This document shows positions 1-7,603 of a DNA stretch of 64,000 bases, one piece after another. The DNA comes from Ahniella sp. (GTDB lineage: Bacteria; Pseudomonadota; Gammaproteobacteria; Xanthomonadales; Ahniellaceae): contig JADJRU010000019.1 of NCBI GenBank assembly GCA_016712105.1, positions 1 to 64,000 of the forward strand, written 5' to 3'. Position 1 is the first letter of the stretch. Every line of letters begins with the position of its first letter. Under the pieces are notes generated by a model that was not told the DNA's origin, made no database searches, and saw nothing but the letters and a program-made list of their open reading frames with translations. A program made the translations under genes and the position numbers.

Positions 1-44
1 CAGCACTTGTCGGCTCAAATTCCGGAGACCGCACTTGGCTTCCA

Positions 45-112
45 GTGGCGCGATCGAAGCATTGCGCCCGTGATGAATGCGTGATGGATGAGGTTTTGCA
101 TAGGGTCCAGCG
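45..112. repeat. Short dispersed repeat, copy A
   Basis: This stretch aligns without gaps to 58156-58222. Shared blocks are GCGCGATC, then after equal spacing GTGATGAATGCGT, then TTGCATAGG. Both copies lie downstream of a minus-strand gene ending in the VKGLFR-type tail, about 530 bp here and about 165 bp in copy B. Function unknown; it may be the worn end of a larger repeated element. Confidence 0.4.
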
Positions 113-115
113 GGA

Positions 116-636
116 GGCAACCTTATTTGGTCTAGGCGCCGATACTGATTGCGCGAGCTCTTTTGCGCCCGCGGGATCACGCTTGGCTGCCTCAAGCCTT
201 GCTTCCGCTTCAAGAACCCAGGTTCCAAGCATCCTCTACGTCAGTGCCAGGCAGCAGAGCGGCCGCACGACTTCACATTCTCCGCACCCTTACGACCTTG
301 TCTACATTGCCGGAATGACAAGATCGCAAATCGATGTTTGCTATACTGGCCCACCTCCCCGGCGGGGCAGGTGCAGTAGGCAAATGAGGTTGTCCCGATC
401 TACGCTGGATTGTGACTTCATACGGCTCGATCGCCGAACCCGGACCTGGAACACGTCCGGTTCCATCGCGCCCTTCTACGGTTTGATGCCAATCGCCAGA
501 CACTTGAAATCCGGCGACCGCGGCGGGTTCCCCCTACGCAGCCCCATCCTTACCATCGCGGTCTAGTTGCCGAACGAGAGACGCTTTCCACATGTCGACC
601 CTACGGTTGCCCGGCTGCTCGGTCCGGCTGACCCTC
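116..636. other. Gene-poor stretch with hairpins
   Basis: No convincing gene was found; open frames here have no recognisable protein character or ribosome site. Two inverted repeats stand out: CTTGTC (297-302) with GACAAG (317-322), and a GC-rich hairpin at about 352-373 built on CACCT/AGGTG around CCC/GGG. Their order recalls the structured repeats at 10.1 and 62.1 kb, but the sequence match is too weak to call a third copy. Confidence 0.3.
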
Positions 637-1149
637 TTACCGGAATAGCCCCTTGACGCCGCCAAAGCTCTGCATTTGTTCGACACCGGCGTCTCTGCTA
701 TCCGCAGTCCCACGCTGTGATGTCCGTGCTGCAAGCCCCACGAAATCACTGTTGGGCTGCGGCACGATGCACTGGACTTCGTAGTTGCGCCCAAGCCACA
801 CAATGGTCCCATCGTCCTGAGTCCAAGGCTGTGCACGACCCCCGGCCGCGATCGCCACAAAGTGCTCGTTGGGGGCCGGGACGCTGCACTATTGCCCCAG
901 TCGTTTGCCCCAGGAAACCTCTTGCCTTATTGCTCTTGAGTCCCAGCACTTGGTGCGATCCGGCGGCTATCGCGACGAAATCCGGCGTTTCGGCTGCGGA
1001 ACTGACTGTTCCCCATCGACATTGCTGCCCGAGGCCACGATCGTACCGTCCGCACGAAGACTTACGCTTGAATAGTATCCGCCCGCGACAAAAGCAAGCC
1101 CGCGTTTGGAGCGGCGGCGATCATCTTTTTCGCTGATCGACCACCGCAT
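637..1149 (-). pseudogene. Decayed RCC1-repeat protein with VKGLFR tail
   Basis: Pieces of RCC1-type beta-propeller repeats appear in different minus-strand frames: 967-1149 reads a block ending SLRADGTIVASGSNVDGEQS, and near 860-640 the pieces HSLGLRT and DGTIV recur out of frame. The gene is therefore broken by several frameshifts. The last 15 codons before the TAA stop are intact and encode a tail ending SFGGVKGLFR, shared with the proteins ending at 58379 and 62394. RCC1-like repeats in bacterial secreted proteins form seven-bladed propellers. I infer a former exported protein whose 3' end is better preserved than its body. Confidence 0.5.
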
Positions 1150-1351
1150 TGCCGCCGGACATCGATCCCCACGCCTACCTGACGGACGTGCTGCAGCGGG
1201 TGGGAGCCAACCCAGAGCCGAGTGGCGGAGCCCGACGCCACGCGGGTGGCTGGCGGCCGGCGGTGACCGCCGCCGCGTCTCCCCAACGATCGGTGTAACT
1301 CAGGACCATAACCGCAGATCGGGGCGGCTGAATACGCAGTTCGTCGGACGT

Positions 1352-2021
1352 TTACGAACAAGCGGCCCCGAAAATTACGCGAGAGGCGGCAGCCGCAATT
1401 GGGGCCAAGGTGCTTCGCCTATGACTGAGATCGAGAATTGAATCGGCGGCTCCCTTCGCTTGCGGGCTACTTCCGTTGCTGCTGCGCAGTGGTTTGATCT
1501 CTTCGCGATTGGCCTTGTATATTGACTTGGCGGCCTTTTGAGCTTCCTTTTGCGAAAGACCGGCAGTGTCAATCAATCCGCAGTACCACAGCAACGGGCA
1601 GTCGTCCTTGACCAAACTCTCCGCTACTTTGCCAAACTTCTCAGCACCATCGTAGTCCGCGCTCTGTCGGCGAAGCAGCGACAGCAGATAGTAAGCGACG
1701 TGGAATTGAAATGCCTCCGCATAGCGCGTCAACTCGCCGGTCAATTCCGGACTTTCCGAAAGGGTCTGTCGTTGGGTCACATACTCCCGCAGCGCATTCA
1801 CGGCTTTCGCGCGCCCCCTCCCAGTGTCTATTGGCAACTTCCAGATGAGACGAATCGTTCTTGGCCCGTGCCTTCTGAAGGTACCCGTCTACGGAAACCC
1901 CAAAAGCTGCCAGATCCCCGCTGTTAGCCTGCTGTTCGGCCAAGTACAGATCAATGCTCAAATCGTCCGGGTGCAACTCCATTTGCGCACGAGCAGCGGC
2001 AATCCCCCGACCGTGCGCCAC
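1352..2021 (-). pseudogene. Frameshifted TPR-like helical protein
   Basis: Two overlapping minus-strand frames join into one protein. The upstream frame (from a GTG at 2021) gives helix-rich sequence with LHPDDLSIDLYLAEQQ and continues to NRHWEGA. The reading then moves to the other frame near 1815-1840, by the C-rich run GCCCCCTCCC, and continues with RAKAVNALREYV through CGLIDTAGLSQKEAQKAAKSI. The pattern of short amphipathic helices suggests a tetratricopeptide-type scaffold, but no repeat consensus is clear. It has no signal peptide and may be 5'-truncated. The frameshift may be real or a sequencing error. Confidence 0.4.
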
Positions 2022-2191
2022 TAGTGACAGTGCGCATCAGGTATTCCCGATAGTCGAGAGGACACCAAAGGGCCAGATTGGCGAATGAACTGCCTGGGCC
2101 GTTTCCCGGTACCAGTTAGCTGCGACATGAAGTAGAGTTTAAGCTGAGATCCGGCGGAGGGCTGACACCCCCGCGCCGCAGGCTGGGAACC

Positions 2192-2839
2192 CTATGTTGT
2201 ACGGTTCATATCGATCGGCAGCTTTCCGAGTTGCGCCAGATCAAGACTGAGGGTTTCATCGTCGATCTTCGCGAACGCCAGCGGGGCCAGATCAGTGGCG
2301 CGGTGATAGGGGAACCACGTGGCGATTTGTTCGAGCCGAAATACCGCGAGATTTTGGGCTGGAGTGTTTAGGACAATCTTGTCCACATCCGAAAGCACCA
2401 GGGTCCGGTACGGCGTCTTCTCGCTGAGGGCGCGAACGAAACCGTCCTCAGCGTCTCCGCTTTCGGCTGCCATATTGTTGTTCGTCATTTTGAAGGCGGG
2501 GAGCGCTTCCGTCTGGCCGTTCTTCCAGACGACATACAAGCCGGGACCGGAAGCGAAAGACCGCTCCCGCGCCTGCCCCTTTGCTTTGTCCAGGATCTCT
2601 GTCAGTCGTTCATCGGCCTTCACTGCCATTTCGTCGGAAGGAAAGTCGTGAAGGACGCGCTCAAGAATGATCCGCGCATTGGCGTAGTCGCCATCACGGA
2701 TGAGCTTAGTGGCCTTTAGGTACAAGGACTGGGCGGTGTCCTGAGTGTTGCTCAGTGCGCTGTCCTGGGCCAGCGCCGAGGCGCCGCAAGCAATCAGAAT
2801 CAGGAACAGCGCAATCACTAAACAAAGACTCGCCTTCAT
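2192..2839 (-). CDS. Secreted TPR-like periplasmic protein
   Basis: 215 residues. The N-terminus is a clear Sec signal peptide (hydrophobic LCLVIALFLILIACGASALA). It is followed by a helical segment, around residues 35-90, like a single tetratricopeptide pair (LYLKATKLIRDGDYANARIILERVLHDFPSDEMAVKADERL), the motif used in BamD/YbgF-like envelope proteins. The C-terminal half is not recognised. The ATG is preceded by AGGAGG at good spacing. It lies downstream of the 2995-3480 gene on the same strand, 155 bp away, so they may be co-transcribed. Likely periplasmic; exact role unknown. Confidence 0.6.
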   Translation of the reverse strand: MKASLCLVIALFLILIACGASALAQDSALSNTQDTAQSLYLKATKLIRDGDYANARIILERVLHDFPSDEMAVKADERLTEILDKAKGQARERSFASGPGLYVVWKNGQTEALPAFKMTNNNMAAESGDAEDGFVRALSEKTPYRTLVLSDVDKIVLNTPAQNLAVFRLEQIATWFPYHRATDLAPLAFAKIDDETLSLDLAQLGKLPIDMNRTT

Positions 2840-2994
2840 TCCATCCTCCTGTCACAAGGTGAGAGAAGATATCCACATCCGCCGACCTCGACACCTGGTA
2901 GCGCGGCATACGATGTCTGACTGCAGCACACCGGCGCAGAGTGGAAATGGGCACCGACCATCGTCGCCGATCCCCAGGATTCATGGACGAAACC

Positions 2995-3480
2995 CTAATC
3001 AATCTGGCCAGCGCGTTTGACGTGCGGCCGGCCCCCTAACGAAATGATCTTAGCCACTGGCAGTTCGCGGACCTCCTGCACCGCGGAATACCCGGTCTTG
3101 GACCACAGCCTGATTTCATAGCTGTTTGTGGCCTTATCGAGCTGATCTTCGTAGAGGAACCAGCCGAGGCTCGCGTCGTAAAGAAAGATTGGCCTACGAC
3201 GGGCGTTATTGTCTGACTCCCACGGCCGTGGCAAGTTAAAATAGAGGGGCTTGTCATCGAATCTGGCAACACCGATCACCTGGGCCATACCCTCTGAATT
3301 CACAACGGCCGCGATAGCGACGTTCTTGTAGCCTTGAAATTGCAGGATTGCAGTGGCGGTTGCTTTGTCAAGCGGAGGGGCCCCGGCTGCCGCAGAGAAC
3401 ATTGGGCAACTCAAGACGCCTATTGCCGTCGCGAAGACTAGCAGTCGAACACGCACTGGCACCGAAATTGAGCCGTTCAT
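2995..3480 (-). CDS. Small secreted protein of unknown function
   Basis: 161 residues from the ATG at 3480, chosen because GGGGGAGG sits just upstream; an earlier in-frame start at 3510 has no such site. Signal peptide: basic N-terminus, then LLVFATAIGVLSCPMFSAAAG. The mature part, about 125 residues, has alternating beta-rich segments (VAIAAVVNSEGMAQVIGVARF, FLYDASLGWFLYEDQ, SYEIRLWSKTGYS) and no recognised motif. The next gene on the strand (2192-2839) is also a small exported protein. I do not recognise the family. Confidence 0.6.
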   Translation of the reverse strand: MNGSISVPVRVRLLVFATAIGVLSCPMFSAAAGAPPLDKATATAILQFQGYKNVAIAAVVNSEGMAQVIGVARFDDKPLYFNLPRPWESDNNARRRPIFLYDASLGWFLYEDQLDKATNSYEIRLWSKTGYSAVQEVRELPVAKIISLGGRPHVKRAGQID

Positions 3481-3977
3481 AGAGCCTCCCCCATTCCGCG
3501 GTAATACCACATTGGGCTCACGCCGTGAATGTCGCGTGGCCAGATGCCGGGAACCAGGACATGGACACCCGGAATGCCCACAGCCACCCGCAAAACGTCT
3601 TCACAAGAGGACGATTTCAGGCCAAAAGCGCTGTACTCGCGGCCATGCTGGACCGACAAGGGATGGGTGTCAATACCATTCACCCAGCTCGCGAAGGCAG
3701 CCACCTCATACCTGTCTGCTGTGGATCTGCTCTTGTCTGCATCCGCCGTTTCCGGCTGCCTTCCGTGCGACTCGTTCGGACCATCTCCATCCTCACTGCC
3801 GCACCTTCCCTCCGAACTCCAGTCGCGCCCGGTGGCTCCCGAGCACAACTCCCGGCCTGACGAGTCCCTCCCGTCCTAGACGGCCTCGTGGCTTCCCCGA
3901 GACATGCTGTCGTCGGCCAGCGTGCGGACTGGGCGAACCGTTCATGATCGCCGCAGCCGATATCCGACCAAGCGCGG
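3481..3977. other. Intergenic, no supported gene
   Basis: About 500 bp between the 2995-3480 gene and the stop of the repeat-bearing protease. A minus-strand frame (3477-3848) contains a protein-like stretch, SSSCEDVLRVAVGIPGVHVL, but no ribosome site, homologue I can name or repeat supports it. It may be a gene relic. Confidence 0.35.
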
Positions 3978-5522
3978 CTATTTCAACATTGTCATGCGCT
4001 TCGTCGACACAAATGAACCCGCCTCCATGCGACACAGGTAAACACCTGAGGCTGCGCGCTGTCCTCTGTCGTCCATGCCGTTCCATTGCACATCATAGGT
4101 ACCAGCCGGTCTTTGTTCGTCGACTAGGACGCGCACCAGGCGACCGCTCAAATCGTAGATCGCCAACCTTACTCGCTCCGTTTGCGGCATCGCAAATTCG
4201 AACGTTGTCGTCGGATTGAAAGGATTCGGATAGGGAGCCGCCAATTGGAAATTCCGCACCACTTCGGGAAGATCTCCGACAGAAGATACCGAAGTCTCAC
4301 ATACTTGGTAGTCAGCCCATGGCGAGTACGAGACGTTGGTGGTGACTCTGTCTCCTGCGCCCGTCGTGCCCGTACGCGGTCCGGCTGTGCTCCCCCACCA
4401 GCAATTCTGCGCGAGCAGGACCCCTTGCCCATCGCTATAGGCATCTGCGTTAAGGCCGTATTGCGAATTGCCAGAGAAGCAGCAATTGTCGATAGAAGGC
4501 CTTGCATTGCTGACAATGCGCAGCCCGCTGGGGTTCTGGCTGAATCCACAATGCGCCAATATTGGCCGTGTCGTCGTGCCGGAAAGCCGAAGCCCAGCTG
4601 TCGCGCTGCTGGCAAAGTCACATGCGGTGATCCGTGGCGTACCCGCGCTGATCATCAGCATCCCGGCCGAACCGTTGTTACCGCCGTAGCGGAACTCGCA
4701 GTTCGTGAACACGCACGAGTCGGACACCGCGGTCGCCGACAGATTCACGTAGTTCCAGTCTCCAGTTGCCGCGGCAGTCGCCGTCCCGTCCGTGTCACCG
4801 CCCTGGTTGTCACGCATCGAAGTGAAAATCACACCGTTGGCCTTCAGGCCGCCAGGGGCACCGGTGTTCCCCACCTGCAGGCAGGCCTCCTCGTATAGCT
4901 TCACGATCGTCCCGGGCAGCAACGTCAACACCGGGGATCCCGTACCGCCAATGACGATCGGCCGCGGGTTGCTATAGCCGTCATTTGTGGAGTAGAGGTA
5001 CACGAAGCCCGGCGGCGGTACCGGCCAGGTCATCGACGTACCGATCGTCGTCTCCCACAACTGGATCGCGTTGAGCTTGCCATCCAGTCGCGCCGTGAAC
5101 GTGTTGTTCGACACGATGTCCGGAACACAGCGCGCATCAATGATCACCGGCGTGTTGTCCTGAGGCTCGATCTGATTGCCCGTGATCCCGGGCGCCGTCG
5201 CCCGGCCTCGGATATCGAGAGCGCGGTAGTTGTCTGCAAAGCGGCACCCCACCACCTGCGGATTAGCACCAATAATATAGATGCCCGCGGTCTGCGATTC
5301 GTAGATGTAGCTGTTCTCGATCCGCGGCGTCGCGGCGCTGATCATCAGCATCCCGGCCGAACCGTTGTTACCGCCGTAGCGGAACTCGCAGTTCGTGAAC
5401 ACGCACGAGTCGGACACCGCGGTCGCCGACAGATTCACGTAGTTCCAGTCTCCAGTTGCCGCGGCAGTCGCCGTCCCGTCCGTGTCACCGCCCTGGTTGT
5501 CACGCATCGAAGTGAAAATCAC
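3978..5522 (-). CDS. C-terminal part of repeat-bearing protease (beta-helix + FlgD-like domain)
   Basis: This frame holds the last repeat units and the end of the 1961-residue protein that begins at 9862. After the repeat it diverges into more parallel beta-helix coils (ITACDFASSATAGLRLSG). It ends with an about 85-residue FlgD-like domain: PYPNPFNPTTTFEF, IYDLSGRLVRVL, WNGMDDRGQ, SGVYLCRMEAG and RMTMLK at the stop. Such domains terminate many secreted proteins of FCB-group bacteria, where they are thought to help export or surface display. The frame is separated from the preceding one by a single missing G at 5545-5547. Confidence 0.65.
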   Translation of the reverse strand: MIFTSMRDNQGGDTDGTATAAATGDWNYVNLSATAVSDSCVFTNCEFRYGGNNGSAGMLMISAATPRIENSYIYESQTAGIYIIGANPQVVGCRFADNYRALDIRGRATAPGITGNQIEPQDNTPVIIDARCVPDIVSNNTFTARLDGKLNAIQLWETTIGTSMTWPVPPPGFVYLYSTNDGYSNPRPIVIGGTGSPVLTLLPGTIVKLYEEACLQVGNTGAPGGLKANGVIFTSMRDNQGGDTDGTATAAATGDWNYVNLSATAVSDSCVFTNCEFRYGGNNGSAGMLMISAGTPRITACDFASSATAGLRLSGTTTRPILAHCGFSQNPSGLRIVSNARPSIDNCCFSGNSQYGLNADAYSDGQGVLLAQNCWWGSTAGPRTGTTGAGDRVTTNVSYSPWADYQVCETSVSSVGDLPEVVRNFQLAAPYPNPFNPTTTFEFAMPQTERVRLAIYDLSGRLVRVLVDEQRPAGTYDVQWNGMDDRGQRAASGVYLCRMEAGSFVSTKRMTMLK

Positions 5523-5533
5523 ACCGTTGGCCT

Positions 5534-6520
5534 TCAGGCCGCCAGGGCACCGGTGTTCCCCACCTGCAGGCAGGCCTCCTCGTATAGCTTCACGATCGTC
5601 CCGGGCAGCAACGTCAACACCGGGGATCCCGTACCGCCAATGACGATCGGCCGCGGGTTGCTATAGCCGTCATTTGTGGAGTAGAGGTACACGAAGCCCG
5701 GCGGCGGTACCGGCCAGGTCATCGACGTACCGATCGTCGTCTCCCACAACTGGATCGCGTTGAGCTTGCCATCCAGTCGCGCCGTGAACGTGTTGTTCGA
5801 CACGATGTCCGGAACACAGCGCGCATCAATGATCACCGGCGTGTTGTCCTGAGGCTCGATCTGATTGCCCGTGATCCCGGGCGCCGTCGCCCGGCCTCGG
5901 ATATCGAGAGCGCGGTAGTTGTCTGCAAAGCGGCACCCCACCACCTGCGGATTAGCACCAATAATATAGATGCCCGCGGTCTGCGATTCGTAGATGTAGC
6001 TGTTCTCGATCCGCGGCGTCGCGGCGCTGATCATCAGCATCCCGGCCGAACCGTTGTTACCGCCGTAGCGGAACTCGCAGTTCGTGAACACGCACGAGTC
6101 GGACACCGCGGTCGCCGACAGATTCACGTAGTTCCAGTCTCCAGTTGCCGCGGCAGTCGCCGTCCCGTCCGTGTCACCGCCCTGGTTGTCACGCATCGAA
6201 GTGAAAATCACACCGTTGGCCTTCAGGCCGCCAGGGGCACCGGTGTTCCCCACCTGCAGGCAGGCCTCCTCGTATAGCTTCACGATCGTCCCGGGCAGCA
6301 ACGTCAACACCGGGGATCCCGTACCGCCAATGACGATCGGCCGCGGGTTGCTATAGCCGTCATTTGTGGAGTAGAGGTACACGAAGCCCGGCGGCGGTAC
6401 CGGCCAGGTCATCGACGTACCGATCGTCGTCTCCCCACAACTGGATCGCGTTGAGCTTGCCATCCAGTCGCGCCGTGAACGTGTTGTTCGACACGATGTC
6501 CGGAACACAGCGCGCATCAA
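5534..6520 (-). CDS. Middle part of repeat-bearing protease (frame 3)
   Basis: Open frame within the 690-bp tandem array. It encodes beta-helix coils such as NCEFRYGGNNGSAG and ENSYIYESQTAGIYIIG, identical to neighbouring units. Its first residues are read out of frame from the preceding unit: an extra C at 6433-6436 (CCCC instead of CCC) shifts the frame. It ends early at 5534 because of the missing G at 5545-5547. It should be read as one piece of the 3978-9862 gene, not as a separate protein. Confidence 0.5.
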   Translation of the reverse strand: MMRAVFRTSCRTTRSRRDWMASSTRSSCGETTIGTSMTWPVPPPGFVYLYSTNDGYSNPRPIVIGGTGSPVLTLLPGTIVKLYEEACLQVGNTGAPGGLKANGVIFTSMRDNQGGDTDGTATAAATGDWNYVNLSATAVSDSCVFTNCEFRYGGNNGSAGMLMISAATPRIENSYIYESQTAGIYIIGANPQVVGCRFADNYRALDIRGRATAPGITGNQIEPQDNTPVIIDARCVPDIVSNNTFTARLDGKLNAIQLWETTIGTSMTWPVPPPGFVYLYSTNDGYSNPRPIVIGGTGSPVLTLLPGTIVKLYEEACLQVGNTGALAA

Positions 6521-7592
6521 TGATCACCGGCGTGTTGTCCTGAGGCTCGATCTGATTGCCCGTGATCCCGGGCGCCGTCGCCCGGCCTCGGATATCGAGA
6601 GCGCGGTAGTTGTCTGCAAAGCGGCACCCCACCACCTGCGGATTAGCACCAATAATATAGATGCCCGCGGTCTGCGATTCGTAGATGTAGCTGTTCTCGA
6701 TCCGCGGCGTCGCGGCGCTGATCATCAGCATCCCGGCCGAACCGTTGTTACCGCCGTAGCGGAACTCGCAGTTCGTGAACACGCACGAGTCGGACACCGC
6801 GGTCGCCGACAGATTCACGTAGTTCCAGTCTCCAGTTGCCGCGGCAGTCGCCGTCCCGTCCGTGTCACCGCCCTGGTTGTCACGCATCGAAGTGAAAATC
6901 ACACCGTTGGCCTTCAGGCCGCCAGGGGCACCGGTGTTCCCCACCTGCAGGCAGGCCTCCTCGTATAGCTTCACGATCGTCCCGGGCAGCAACGTCAACA
7001 CCGGGGATCCCGTACCGCCAATGACGATCGGCCGCGGGTTGCTATAGCCGTCATTTGTGGAGTAGAGGTACACGAAGCCCGGCGGCGGTACCGGCCAGGT
7101 CATCGACGTACCGATCGTCGTCTCCCACAACTGGATCGCGTTGAGCTTGCCATCCAGTCGCGCCGTGAACGTGTTGTTCGACACGATGTCCGGAACACAG
7201 CGCGCATCAATGATCACCGGCGTGTTGTCCTGAGGCTCGATCTGATTGCCCGTGATCCCGGGCGCCGTCGCCCGGCCTCGGATATCGAGAGCGCGGTAGT
7301 TGTCTGCAAAGCGGCACCCCACCACCTGCGGATTAGCACCAATAATATAGATGCCCGCGGTCTGCGATTCGTAGATGTAGCTGTTCTCGATCCGCGGCGT
7401 CGCGGCGCTGATCATCAGCATCCCGGCCGAACCGTTGTTACCGCCGTAGCGGAACTCGCAGTTCGTGAACACGCACGAGTCGGACACCGCGGTCGCCGAC
7501 AGATTCACGTAGTTCCAGTCTCCAGTTGCCGCGGCAGTCGCCGTCCCGTCCGTGTCACCGCCCTGGTTGTCACGCATCGAAGTGAAGATCAC
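6360..7592 (-). CDS. Middle part of repeat-bearing protease (frame 2)
   Basis: Second open segment of the array: almost two complete 230-residue repeats. It is bounded upstream by the missing G at 7615-7617 and downstream by the extra C at 6433-6436. When the three single-base changes are corrected, the four segments join into one reading frame of exactly 1962 codons from 9862 to 3978. That strongly supports one gene. Whether the indels exist in the genome or come from consensus errors in near-identical repeats cannot be decided here. Confidence 0.5.
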   Translation of the reverse strand: MIFTSMRDNQGGDTDGTATAAATGDWNYVNLSATAVSDSCVFTNCEFRYGGNNGSAGMLMISAATPRIENSYIYESQTAGIYIIGANPQVVGCRFADNYRALDIRGRATAPGITGNQIEPQDNTPVIIDARCVPDIVSNNTFTARLDGKLNAIQLWETTIGTSMTWPVPPPGFVYLYSTNDGYSNPRPIVIGGTGSPVLTLLPGTIVKLYEEACLQVGNTGAPGGLKANGVIFTSMRDNQGGDTDGTATAAATGDWNYVNLSATAVSDSCVFTNCEFRYGGNNGSAGMLMISAATPRIENSYIYESQTAGIYIIGANPQVVGCRFADNYRALDIRGRATAPGITGNQIEPQDNTPVIIDARCVPDIVSNNTFTARLDGKLNAIQLWGDDDRYVDDLAGTAAGLRVPLLHK

Positions 7593-7603
7593 ACCGTTGG
7601 CCT

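Noticed and set aside
3477..3848. 123-residue minus-strand frame upstream of the 2995-3480 gene
   Set aside because: Part of it reads like protein, but it overlaps the ribosome site of the next gene and has no start signal or known motif.
3353..4219. 288-residue plus-strand frame
   Set aside because: Basic, proline-rich shadow antisense to two supported genes.
4792..7047. Plus-strand 61-residue frame repeated four times inside the tandem array
   Set aside because: It is the antisense shadow of the beta-helix repeat; no ribosome site, and it recurs only because the units are identical.
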